A stretch of DNA of 64,000 nt. Origin: Streptomyces sp. NBC_00461. Its GTDB lineage: Bacteria > Actinomycetota > Actinomycetes > Streptomycetales > Streptomycetaceae. The notes below the pieces were generated by a model. That model did no database searches. It was given only the letters and a program-made list of their open reading frames with translations, and was not told the origin of the DNA. This document shows positions 38,746 through 46,068 of this stretch, in pieces. The position numbers were made by a program, and so were the translations under genes. The stretch covers positions 4,807,001-4,871,000 of the forward strand of contig NZ_CP107902.1 in assembly GCF_036013935.1 (NCBI RefSeq), read 5' to 3'. How positions within the stretch are numbered: the first letter of the stretch is position 1; every line of letters starts with the position of its first letter.

Positions 38746-39129
38746 CTAAGCGCCGGGCTCCCCCTCCACTGGGCCCACAGCCGCCTCAAGCTGCTTGACG
38801 CGTTCGACGAGGCCGGCCAGTTCGGTCGAGACGCGCGCAACCTCAGCTTGCAGGTCGGTCAGGCGTTGAGCCGCCTCGCGGGGACCCTGCTCGCCGGGGG
38901 CGGTGTCGCGCACGTAGGTACCGCTCCCCGAGACGCCTTCCACCAGCCCCTCATCGCGGAGCTGCGCGTAGGCGTTCTGCACGGTCATCAGCGATACGCC
39001 GAGCTTCTTGGCGTAGGCCCGACCACCGGGAAGCCGGTCCCCAGGGCCGAACGTCCCTGCGGCGATCTCGTCTCTGATCCTGGCGGCGATCTCGCGGGCG
39101 TTGGGCTTCCGCTTCGACTGTGAGTCCAC
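38746..39129 (-). CDS. GntR-family regulator with C-terminal coiled coil
   Basis: 127 residues. The N-terminal winged helix is clear (IAARIRDEIAAGTFGPGDRL, then AYAKKLGVSLMTVQNAYAQL, then EGVSGSGTYVRD). A short C-terminal helix (LTDLQAEVARVSTELAGLVE, then RVKQLEAAVG) replaces the usual effector domain and probably mediates dimerisation. Regulators of this shape control transfer genes on Streptomyces elements. Three related palindromes lie immediately upstream, in the gap before the rightward transfer operon, so it probably represses itself and that operon. Confidence 0.87.
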   Translation of the reverse strand: MDSQSKRKPNAREIAARIRDEIAAGTFGPGDRLPGGRAYAKKLGVSLMTVQNAYAQLRDEGLVEGVSGSGTYVRDTAPGEQGPREAAQRLTDLQAEVARVSTELAGLVERVKQLEAAVGPVEGEPGA

Positions 39130-39140
39130 CCCGAAAGCGT

Positions 39141-39158
39141 ACTTGACCTAGGTCGCTC
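39141..39158. promoter_or_regulatory. GntR operator copy 1
   Basis: ACTTGACCTAGGTCGCTC: a GACCTAGGTC core, less symmetrical outside. It is centred on CTAG at 39148-39151, about 12 bp upstream of the GntR start codon, so it is suited to autorepression. Confidence 0.65.
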
Positions 39159-39191
39159 GAAATCAGGGCGCGTGAGCACTTGACGACCCGC

Positions 39192-39210
39192 AAGCGACCT
39201 AGGTAGCTTT
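39192..39210. promoter_or_regulatory. GntR operator copy 2
   Basis: AAGCGACCTAGGTAGCTTT: one mismatch in the right arm relative to copy 3. Its centre is 51 bp from copy 1 and 31 bp from copy 3. Confidence 0.7.
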
Positions 39211-39222
39211 CACATCAACGGC

Positions 39223-39240
39223 AAGCGACCTAGGTCGCTT
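39223..39240. promoter_or_regulatory. GntR operator copy 3 (perfect)
   Basis: AAGCGACCTAGGTCGCTT is a perfect 18-bp palindrome, the best copy. Its centre is 31 bp (about three helical turns) from copy 2, allowing dimers on one DNA face. Confidence 0.75.
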
Positions 39241-39702
39241 CACTCTCTGGGCACCTGCCTGGGGAAACGCCCGGAGTACCCCGCCGGTCCCGCTTACACG
39301 CGGTCCGCGCGGCAGGGGAGACGTAGAAGTCCGTCGTCTTCACGGATTGATCGGTGTCATCGGCTAAGCCGTTGGTCTGACCCTCGGGCGTAGACCCAGG
39401 GAGTGGATCGGCGGGGATCCCGGTGGTTGGGCTGCACCCGGTCCATGACAGGTAGCCATTCCAGGGAGATCGACTCAGCGAGTGACGTCTGAGTGACGCG
39501 GTGACCGCGCGCCGTCCAAAGGAGGCGGAGCAAGGCGCATACGGGAGCCGCGAGACGACAGTGGCGGGCTTTCCCGTCACTCGTCATGCGGGCAGGACGC
39601 CAACATCACGTCGGCGCCCTGCCCGTTTGATGAGGAATCAGAGCGGTCCCCCGGGTGGCACCCCGAGGGGACCGCGTTCAGGCACCTGACGTGGAGGCAC
39701 CT
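39241..39702. other. leader region with two hairpins
   Basis: About 460 bp with no supportable gene between the GntR operators and the first small ORF. It contains a hairpin near 39589-39626 (GGGCAGG...CCTGCCC) and a 9-bp stem at 39643-39675 (GCGGTCCCC / GGGGACCGC). Either could attenuate the rightward transcript or belong to a small RNA. Confidence 0.5.
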
Positions 39703-39807
39703 GTGATCACCAGTCTGACAGACCAGGAACGCGACGACCTGTCGCAGAAGAACGCTGAGACGAACAAGCGCAGCGAGGACAACGCCCGTGCCCGGGGCGG
39801 CCAGTGA
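39703..39807 (+). CDS. 34-residue ORF at the head of the transfer operon
   Basis: GTG start with GGAGGCACCT directly upstream. Encodes a charged helical peptide (ITSLTDQERDDLSQKNAETN, then KRSEDNARARGGQ). Its stop overlaps the start of the next gene (TGATG), so it may be a leader peptide coupling translation. Too short for confident family assignment. Confidence 0.5.
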   Translation: MITSLTDQERDDLSQKNAETNKRSEDNARARGGQ

Positions 39808-40016
39808 TGGTCGGCAGCGAACACGACAGGGCGGACGACAGCCCGGCGCCGGCCGCCGGGTTCATGGTCGTGGCGTATCAGCGCGCCGTTGCAGTGTGTG
39901 AGGTCGCCGGCGTAGGCGCCGGCCTCAACGGGACGGACGCCACCTACTTCGCTCACGAACTGCGCGAGGAGTTCCCGGGCGCGATCGTGGCGATCCTTCC
40001 CAAGAACTCGGCCTAG
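39807..40016 (+). CDS. small hypothetical protein (69 aa)
   Basis: ATG in a TGATG overlap with the 34-residue ORF. The product has a hydrophobic strand-like middle (GFMVVAYQRAVAVCEVAGVG) and ends HELREEFPGAIVAILPKNSA. It appears cytosolic. Small proteins like this commonly lead the spd/tra operons of Streptomyces elements. Function unknown. Confidence 0.55.
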   Translation: MVGSEHDRADDSPAPAAGFMVVAYQRAVAVCEVAGVGAGLNGTDATYFAHELREEFPGAIVAILPKNSA

Positions 40017-40181
40017 TTGCTCTGATCAGCCCCGATGGTCGCAGGCCGGGTTCGACTCCCGGCCGGGGCGCTCCGGCCCGCCGCTCCACGCGGCGGCGCC
40101 GCGCAACCCGGACCAGCCGCCGCCCTGTTGGCGCTCTCGCGGCCCCGGCTCTTCTCCTATCCCTTCGACATGGGAGCTCCC

Positions 40182-40532
40182 ATGCTCAATTACGTCTGCG
40201 GCCACCGGGCCGACACCCCACAGGACTTCGCCGAACTCGCCCTCGGCACACCGATTGAGCTGTGGCTCGGGGTGGAGGGTGAGCCCAGCGAGGAATGCAC
40301 GCCCTGCAAGAACCGTGACGAGGGCGACAGGCTGTGCACGGCCTGCGCAGAGCGTGCCGCCCGCATCGACGCGGCCCGTGACATCCTCGCCGACCCCGAG
40401 TACCGCACCCTTCCCGATGAACTGATCCGCTTGGCCGCGCGGGTAGTTGAGGACCACCCGGACCTGTTCAACGTGGTCCCGATGGTCCGCCCCGCCCGAC
40501 GCCGTGCGGCAGGTCGGGGGGTGGCTGCATGA
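40182..40532 (+). CDS. small Cys-containing protein of the transfer operon
   Basis: 116 residues; ATG with GGGAGCTCCC upstream. Two Cys pairs (EECTPCKNRD, RLCTACAERA) form a probable zinc knuckle, preceded by a short N-terminal CGH. The C-terminal half is helical (LPDELIRLAARVVEDHPDLF). The stop overlaps the next ATG (ATGA), so it is translationally coupled. Role unknown; such proteins often occur beside Spd genes. Confidence 0.65.
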   Translation: MLNYVCGHRADTPQDFAELALGTPIELWLGVEGEPSEECTPCKNRDEGDRLCTACAERAARIDAARDILADPEYRTLPDELIRLAARVVEDHPDLFNVVPMVRPARRRAAGRGVAA

Positions 40533-40975
40533 GTGCCGCCGGACAGGGGCTGACAGCCGCGCACGCCGAAGTAAAGGCGGAGATCGCGCGGACCGACACC
40601 AAGACGGGCCTACTACTGGCGTTCGTCGGGGCAGTGCTCGCCGGCGCCTGGACGGTCGCGCGTGACCTGCCGCTGAACCTCCCCGCGTATCTGGCGGGCG
40701 GGCTCGGTCTGGCACTGCTGGTCGCGGCGGCCGGTCTGCTGCTGCGGTCGGTGAGGCCGAACCTTCGCGGGCGGCACGGCTTCCCGCTGTGGGCCACGCT
40801 GACGCCGGAGGAGATTCCCGCTGCCGTCTCCGGCGATCTCGCCGCCGACGTCGCGGGGCTGTCCCGGCTGGCGGTGACCAAGTTCACCGGCCTGCGCCGC
40901 GCGATCGACCTGACCTTTGCGGGCGGCGTCCTGCTCATCCTGGCTGCCCTGCTCGCGCTGGGGGTTGCGGCATGA
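40529..40975 (+). CDS. Pycsar-effector-like membrane protein (DUF5706/PycTM-like)
   Basis: 148 residues. The N-terminus reads AHAEVKAEIARTDTKTGLLL-AFVGA, the Ala/Asp-Thr-Lys-x-G membrane entry typical of the PycTM/DUF5706 family. Two close helices follow (FVGAVLAGAWTV, YLAGGLGLALLVAAAGLLL). After a soluble loop (DLAADVAGLSRLAVTKFTGL) comes a last helix. In Pycsar defence such proteins depolarise membranes on binding a cyclic pyrimidine nucleotide. No cyclase is adjacent, and related proteins occur in Streptomyces transfer operons, so a transfer or exclusion role is also possible. Confidence 0.62.
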   Translation: MSAAGQGLTAAHAEVKAEIARTDTKTGLLLAFVGAVLAGAWTVARDLPLNLPAYLAGGLGLALLVAAAGLLLRSVRPNLRGRHGFPLWATLTPEEIPAAVSGDLAADVAGLSRLAVTKFTGLRRAIDLTFAGGVLLILAALLALGVAA

Positions 40976-41301
40976 ACGACGGCATGACGCTCGACGAACT
41001 GGCCGTGCCGCTGCGGGCGCTGCGCCTGCTGGCCACGGACTTCGGGCACCTCGCGGCCCCGACTGTGAGGGTGACCCCCATCTTTCCTGACCAACTGGAG
41101 CTGTCGTTCCACGGCGATCTGGCCGGCTTCGAGGCATGGCGGGAGGCGCTGGACATCGTCCCGGATGCCGTGCAGTACGACACGCAGGGCGAGAGTGGCC
41201 GTACGTGTGTCCTGCACGCGAGCACCAAATACGCGGGCGCTGAGCTGGAGTTGGTCGGCTACGGCGACGTCCCCGCCCTGGCAACGGTCGGGGCGGCCTG
41301 A
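40972..41301 (+). CDS. hypothetical protein of the transfer operon (109 aa)
   Basis: ATG in an ATGA overlap with the PycTM-like gene; its own stop overlaps the next start (TGATG). The sequence (MTLDELAVPLRALRLLATDF, then QLELSFHGDLAGFEAWREAL, then YAGAELELVGYGDVP) suggests a small alpha/beta domain. Proteins of this type accompany the RRQL zinc protein in actinomycete elements. Function unknown. Confidence 0.65.
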   Translation: MNDGMTLDELAVPLRALRLLATDFGHLAAPTVRVTPIFPDQLELSFHGDLAGFEAWREALDIVPDAVQYDTQGESGRTCVLHASTKYAGAELELVGYGDVPALATVGAA

Positions 41302-41684
41302 TGTCCGCGGCGTGGGGCAAGTGCTTCGACCCGAGCGGCGCCCGCTACGGGGTGCCCACCTACCCCTGGCGCCTGGCCCCGGACGGACTGGCCACCCGCC
41401 GTCAGCTCCGCACCCGCGGGTTACGGCCCGGCGGTCAGCCGATCGCCGCACAGGTCATGCGCGTGAACCGCCGAACCGGCACGGTCCGGGTCGCCTACTT
41501 CTACCGCCTCGACCTGGCCAAGCCGGTTAGGCCGATGACGTCGCGCAAGTGGGGAGCACTCGCGCTGGCGATGCTCGCCCGCCGCACCTGCCCCCGCTGC
41601 CTGCTGGATGTCGGCTATTGCATCCCACGCTCGCACGGCATCTGCGGTCTGTGCCTGGCCACCGAAGAACCTGAAAGGAAGTGA
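41301..41684 (+). CDS. RRQL-motif zinc-binding protein
   Basis: 127 residues. It contains the family motif ATRRQLRTRGLRPGGQ and a C-terminal zinc ribbon (RRTCPRCLLDVGYCIP then HGICGLCLA). Homologous by eye to the element B protein at 61510 (ATRRQLRARDLRPGGQ), showing the two elements share part of their transfer module. The family is common in Streptomyces AICEs; its role is not established. Confidence 0.82.
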   Translation: MSAAWGKCFDPSGARYGVPTYPWRLAPDGLATRRQLRTRGLRPGGQPIAAQVMRVNRRTGTVRVAYFYRLDLAKPVRPMTSRKWGALALAMLARRTCPRCLLDVGYCIPRSHGICGLCLATEEPERK

Positions 41685-41688
41685 TCAC

Positions 41689-42708
41689 ATGGACATGGAG
41701 TGGTGGAAGGAAGCCGCCCGCAGGGCGGTGCACTGGAGTCTGCCGGTCGGTCTGACCGGCCTGTCACTGGGCTGGACGGTCTACGCGGTGGGGGAGATCC
41801 TCGCCCACCAGGCCCCGGCGCCGCTGGCGTACACCGTGGCCGGTATCTACGACGCGGTGTGGCTGTACGCGCTGGCCATGGAGACCGCGCACCGCCGGCA
41901 GGGATCGTCCGGCAAACTGCCCGCCTCCCTCGGCTGGCTGTTCCTGGTCACCTCGGTCGGCGTGCTGGTCACCCACGGCCTGCTCTACGCCACGGCGGTC
42001 GTCGCCGTGATCGGCGCGGTGGTTCCGGCCGCCGCAAAGGCCACGCTGATCATGGCGGTGGAGCGGGACACCACCCGGATCTCCCCTGCGGCACAGCGGC
42101 AGATCGACGCCGTGCGCAGCGCGACGCGGGACCAGGTGGCGATCGGCCGCGCGGTCACCCGAGCCAAGGCCGACCGGCACAAGACAGCCGCCCACCTGGA
42201 GCGCGAGGAGCACACCGCCCGCGGCCAGGCGCACAAGGTGCGCCACCAGGCAGCCGAGAAGCTGACGAAGCTCACCTCCGAGCACCCGACCGCGGACGGC
42301 CCCGAGGCGGTTCCGGCGCTGTTCTCGGATGAGGACCTGACCCGGGTGCTGGGCACATGGACACAGGAGGGTGTGTCCCCGGCCGTGTCCCCTGTGTCCC
42401 CGCAGGTCAACCCCGTGTCCCCGATCGGGGAACTCCCCCCGCCGCAGGGCGAGGGACACACCCCGCTCGACTGGGCAGCCCTTGCCGCAGTGGCCGCCGT
42501 GGCCGGAGTCGATACACCCCAGCCCGGCGAGCCGCTGACTGAGGAACAGCTCACGGTCGCGCTGCGGTGGCTGCGCCACTCGGACAACCCCCCGCTGTCC
42601 TACCGCAAGGCCCTGGCCGCCTATCGCGGAGCGGGCTTCTCCGCGAAGGAAGAGCGGGTGCGCAAGGCGTACGCCGCCCTGATCGACGCGGAAGACGCGC
42701 AGCCGTAA
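41689..42708 (+). CDS. SpdB2-like membrane protein (plasmid spread)
   Basis: 339 residues; ATG after GAAAGGAAGTG. Four hydrophobic helices in the first 130 residues (PVGLTGLSLGWTVYAVGEIL, TVAGIYDAVWLYALAMETA, LGWLFLVTSVGVLVTHGLLY, AVVAVIGAVVPAAAKATLIM) are followed by a long charged helix (AQRQIDAVRSATRDQVAIGR) and a Pro-rich linker with VSPVSPQV repeats. A small C-terminal helical domain ends it. This layout matches Spd proteins, which help spread of Streptomyces plasmids between mycelial compartments together with TraB. Confidence 0.72.
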   Translation: MDMEWWKEAARRAVHWSLPVGLTGLSLGWTVYAVGEILAHQAPAPLAYTVAGIYDAVWLYALAMETAHRRQGSSGKLPASLGWLFLVTSVGVLVTHGLLYATAVVAVIGAVVPAAAKATLIMAVERDTTRISPAAQRQIDAVRSATRDQVAIGRAVTRAKADRHKTAAHLEREEHTARGQAHKVRHQAAEKLTKLTSEHPTADGPEAVPALFSDEDLTRVLGTWTQEGVSPAVSPVSPQVNPVSPIGELPPPQGEGHTPLDWAALAAVAAVAGVDTPQPGEPLTEEQLTVALRWLRHSDNPPLSYRKALAAYRGAGFSAKEERVRKAYAALIDAEDAQP

Positions 42709-42731
42709 ACCGGCGTCCGGCACACACCAAT

Positions 42732-42764
42732 GACGGCCAGCCCACGGGAATTGGGCTGGCCGTC
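42732..42764 (+). terminator. hairpin terminator
   Basis: Perfect 13-bp stem GACGGCCAGCCCA / TGGGCTGGCCGTC with a 7-nt loop, 23 bp after the SpdB2-like stop. Confidence 0.8.
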
Positions 42765-42943
42765 GTTGCGACTGCCGGAAGCAGTCGAACCCAAGTGAAG
42801 CAGAACCGGTGAGCCCCGGCGAGCGGCACCTTCGCAGACCCGGCGCGCAGACCCGGCGAGCACCACAGAAACCAAATCCCATGAATCCGACTGGACGCGC
42901 GGGCCATGCCCGCATGCCCACGATCACCCAGAACGGAGAGGGT

Positions 42944-44620
42944 GTGGGAAGGACGAAACAGCAAGGCAAGGGCGAGGACACCTACGGACAGGCAGCCGGT
43001 GCCATCGGCGGTCTCGCCATCGCTTTCGGTTTCCTCGCCACCATCAAGGACAAATTGGGGCTGTCCTGGCCGGCCACGGTGCTGCTCACCGTCGGAGGAC
43101 TGGTCGCACTCGGCTACCTGGCCTGGAGGATCCGTTGGGGCGTCCCGGCTCTGTGGGCGCGCAAACCGGCAACCTCCCCCGCGGCCCAACCGACGGCCCT
43201 GCAACAGGAATCCCCTGTCCAGGCCGTCAACGAGGCGCAGGCGCCCGGTGAGCCCGTCAGTGAAGCGCAGGTGGCTGTCGAGGCCGCTTCGGGCGGGGAT
43301 GAGAGCCATCCGCAACTGACCATGGTGCTCAGCCGGGTTGGGGCCATCGGCAGGGGTGAACGCGTCCGGGCCGGTGACGTCGTGATCGAGACGCTGCCCG
43401 GTATCGGCACCGTCTACGACTTCCTGGTGCCGGAGGGCCGCACCCACGACGACGTGGCCAAGCGGCTCGGTCCCATCGCGTCGATGTTCGGCGTCACCCG
43501 CCTGCACCTGAAGCTGGAGACGAGCAGGAAGACCGAGCGCCGTGTGCGCCTTCTGGTGCTCAACGAGCCCCCGTTCAGCAGCCCGTTCCCGGCGCCGACC
43601 CGGCACGAGATCCAGACGTTCGCGGGGGTTCCCCTCGGACACGAGGTCACCGGCCGGCTCGCCGGGGTGCCCACCTTCGACAAGGCTTCCTTGTTGGTCG
43701 GTGGCATGACCCAGATGGGCAAGACGACGCTGGTCAACGGGCTCATCACATGCCTGCTGATCGCGTACGGCGACTTCGACCTGTACTTGCTCGACGGCAA
43801 GCTGTGCGGGCTGACCAGGTTCGAGAAACTCGCCGTGCGCTACGAGGCGTCCGACGATCCGGCCGTCCTGGAAAGCATGCTCAATGAGCTGCTCATCCGC
43901 GTGGACGACCGGTACACGCAGTTGCAGGACGCCATCCGCAACCGGCAGCCCGCACCGGTCTTCAAACCGGTGTTCTTCATCATCGACGAGGCCGCCGACT
44001 TCTACACCGACAACGGAACCAAGGAATCGAAGGAACAGGTTCGCCGGGTAGAGGACAAGTCGCGTTCCCTGGTGGCCAAATCCCTGGAATCGGGGATTGC
44101 CACGGTGATGCTGACGCAGCGCCCGGCACGGGATGCGATTCCAGTGAAGGTGCGGGATCAGTTCCTGTACCGGCTGTGCCTGTACGTGGCGTCGGAGGGA
44201 AGCGCGAAGGTCGCCCTCGGGGATTCGTATTTCGATACGGTCGCCCCCATTCACCCGGCGCTTCTCGATCCGGACGTCAAGGGGCAGGGCGTGCTCTTCG
44301 CTAACGGCACGTCAACTCTGCTCCGGGGCTTCAATTTCTCGGATGAGTTCATCTGGGGTGTGGTCGACGAAGTCCATGCCCGGCGCGAAGCGGCGATCCC
44401 GGATTCTCCGCTGAAGCAGGCGATCGGCCTACTGCGGGAGACCGGGGTGGATTTCATGTCCACCCCCGACCTGGCCCCGGCTCTCGGGATCACGGAAGAC
44501 GATCCGGCAGAGCGCGGAAAGCAGCTGAACCGGCTGCTCGGTGTTCCCGCGGTCAAGACGGCACAGGGCCGGGGCTACCGGCTGGCCGATCTCACCGCAG
44601 CCGCTATGTCCGGTTCGTGA
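42944..44620 (+). CDS. TraB/FtsK-SpoIIIE-like DNA translocase
   Basis: 558 residues from a GTG with GAGAGG upstream; an ATG at 42914 is an alternative. Two N-terminal membrane helices (AIGGLAIAFGFLATI, TVLLTVGGLVALGYLAWRI) lead to the ATPase: Walker A LLVGGMTQMGKTTLVNGL (K260) and Walker B VFFIIDEAADFYTD. The C-terminus looks like a winged helix (AIGLLRETGVDFMSTPDLAP, then RLLGVPAVKTAQGRGYRLAD). This is the plan of TraB of Streptomyces plasmids, a hexamer that moves double-stranded DNA and recognises clt repeats. A matching repeat array starts at its stop codon. Confidence 0.88.
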   Translation: MGRTKQQGKGEDTYGQAAGAIGGLAIAFGFLATIKDKLGLSWPATVLLTVGGLVALGYLAWRIRWGVPALWARKPATSPAAQPTALQQESPVQAVNEAQAPGEPVSEAQVAVEAASGGDESHPQLTMVLSRVGAIGRGERVRAGDVVIETLPGIGTVYDFLVPEGRTHDDVAKRLGPIASMFGVTRLHLKLETSRKTERRVRLLVLNEPPFSSPFPAPTRHEIQTFAGVPLGHEVTGRLAGVPTFDKASLLVGGMTQMGKTTLVNGLITCLLIAYGDFDLYLLDGKLCGLTRFEKLAVRYEASDDPAVLESMLNELLIRVDDRYTQLQDAIRNRQPAPVFKPVFFIIDEAADFYTDNGTKESKEQVRRVEDKSRSLVAKSLESGIATVMLTQRPARDAIPVKVRDQFLYRLCLYVASEGSAKVALGDSYFDTVAPIHPALLDPDVKGQGVLFANGTSTLLRGFNFSDEFIWGVVDEVHARREAAIPDSPLKQAIGLLRETGVDFMSTPDLAPALGITEDDPAERGKQLNRLLGVPAVKTAQGRGYRLADLTAAAMSGS

Positions 44621-44742
44621 CCGCCACCCCGCACCGCCACCACTACCGCCACGGCACCGCCATACCCGCTTGCCTCATGGCGGTGCCATGGCGGTTCCGA
44701 ACCATCTCGTGGCGGTGCTCTGGCGGTCCGCCATGGCGGTGC
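44619..44742. repeat. clt-like array of TGGCGGTGC iterons
   Basis: Starting at the TraB-like stop, the motif appears in reverse orientation (xxACCGCCA at about 44619, 44631, 44643, 44654) and then forward (TGGCGGTGC or close variants at 44678, 44689, 44710, 44721, 44734). Spacing is 11-13 bp or 21 bp, i.e. near helical phase. In Streptomyces plasmids the clt transfer locus with TraB-binding repeats lies next to traB, so this is the likely clt of element A. Confidence 0.75.
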
Positions 44743-44790
44743 TGACCAGCACAGACAATCAACAACCCCAGGAGAGAGGGAGGAGGCCCG

Positions 44791-45783
44791 TTGCGTGCCT
44801 CTACCGCCGTCACGGTCGGTGTGGGAGCGACCGCGGCAGTCCTTGTGGCCGCGCTCGTCCAGGGCGCCGGCGACGACCCCGTGTCCACGGCGCTCAGCCT
44901 GACCGTACCCAGCCAGTACAAATCCCTGATTGAGGACGCGGGACATACCTGTTCCGAGGTCACTCCGAATCTGCTCGCCGCGCTTTTGACGCAGGAATCC
45001 GGCTTCAATGCGAAAGCACAGTCCCAGGTTGGCGCGGAAGGCATCGCCCAGTTCATGCCGTCCACCTGGCAGGCCCACGGAATCGACGGAAACGGCGACG
45101 GCAAGCGCGATGCGTGGGATCCCGCCGACGCGATCCCCTCCGCAGCCGCATACCTGTGCGGCATAGCCAAGGACGTCAAGGGCGTTCCCGGAAACACGCA
45201 GAGCAACATGCTCGCTGCCTACAACGCCGGAAGCGGCGCCGTCCGTAAATACGGAGGCGTTCCCCCGTACAAGGAGACGCAGAACTACGTCAAATCCATT
45301 CAGGCACTCGCCCAGCAGCCGTCCGGCGGGAAAACTGCGACCACGACGCAGGCCGAAGCCGCGATCGGCGCGGCAAAGGAAATGATCGGCAAGCCGTATT
45401 CGTGGGGCGGCGGAAACGCCAACGGACCCAGCACGGGAACCTGCTGCTCACCCAAGGGACGTTCCGGTACAGAAATTTCCGGGTTCGACTGTTCCGGGCT
45501 CACGCTCTACGCCTACGCGAAGGCGGGTATTTCCCTGCCCCGCACAGCAGCCGAGCAGTACGCGGCATCGGAGCCCGTCAAGCCCGGCGATGTACGCCCC
45601 GGAGATCTCGTCTTCTACGGCTCCAGCCTCACAAGCATCCACCACGTCGGCCTCTACATCGGTGGCGGCTGGATTCTCGACGCCCCCCGCCCCGGCACCC
45701 AGGTCCGCTACGACCCCATGGACGTCATGACCGACCTGATCGCCGTCGCCCGTCCCACCTCCCACGGCAACAAGGAGATCTGA
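44791..45783 (+). CDS. lytic transglycosylase / NlpC-P60 wall hydrolase (VirB1-like)
   Basis: 330 residues; TTG start with GAGGGAGGAGG. One N-terminal membrane anchor or signal (GATAAVLVAALVQGA) is followed by an SLT domain (LLAALLTQESGFNAKAQSQV, GAEGIAQFMPSTWQ, MLAAYNAGSGAV; catalytic Glu in QESGF). A C-terminal NlpC/P60 domain has SGFDCSGLTLYAYAKAG (Cys), HHVGLYIGGG (His) and RPGDLVFYG. Two cell-wall activities in one exported protein are typical of conjugation machines of Gram-positives. It opens the type IV secretion-like operon. Confidence 0.88.
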   Translation: MRASTAVTVGVGATAAVLVAALVQGAGDDPVSTALSLTVPSQYKSLIEDAGHTCSEVTPNLLAALLTQESGFNAKAQSQVGAEGIAQFMPSTWQAHGIDGNGDGKRDAWDPADAIPSAAAYLCGIAKDVKGVPGNTQSNMLAAYNAGSGAVRKYGGVPPYKETQNYVKSIQALAQQPSGGKTATTTQAEAAIGAAKEMIGKPYSWGGGNANGPSTGTCCSPKGRSGTEISGFDCSGLTLYAYAKAGISLPRTAAEQYAASEPVKPGDVRPGDLVFYGSSLTSIHHVGLYIGGGWILDAPRPGTQVRYDPMDVMTDLIAVARPTSHGNKEI

Positions 45784-45786
45784 TCC

Positions 45787-46062
45787 ATGTCCAAGTTCAC
45801 CGTCCTCGCCAAGCCCACCGACATGTCCGGCGGCTTCAAGGACTTCTTCGACACCATCGGCCTGACCGGCGGCGGCCTGGTCACCAAGGGCATCGCCGCC
45901 GTCATCGCGATCATCGCGCTGCGCATGCTGCTGCAACTGTCCAGCGACCCCAAGGGCGCCCTTCGCAAGGGCAGCATGGCGATCGGCACGCTGTTCGTCG
46001 CGGTGGTGCTCGCCCTGTACGGGGACACCCTGTTTTCCACCGTCACCCAGGCCAAGGGCTGA
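45787..46062 (+). CDS. small hydrophobic secretion subunit (VirB2-like)
   Basis: 91 residues with two hydrophobic helices (LVTKGIAAVIAIIALRMLLQ, GSMAIGTLFVAVVLALYGDT) and a polar N-terminus. Size, topology and position between the wall hydrolase and the VirB6-like gene suit a pilin-like or small membrane subunit of a type IV secretion system. Sequence alone does not prove this. Starts 3 bp after the upstream stop. Confidence 0.65.
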   Translation: MSKFTVLAKPTDMSGGFKDFFDTIGLTGGGLVTKGIAAVIAIIALRMLLQLSSDPKGALRKGSMAIGTLFVAVVLALYGDTLFSTVTQAKG

Positions 46063-46068
46063 TGCCGC

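Noticed and set aside
39230..39580. 116-codon minus-strand frame in the element A leader
   Set aside because: No ribosome-binding site, low-complexity Ser/Arg/Pro composition, and it would run into the GntR operators.
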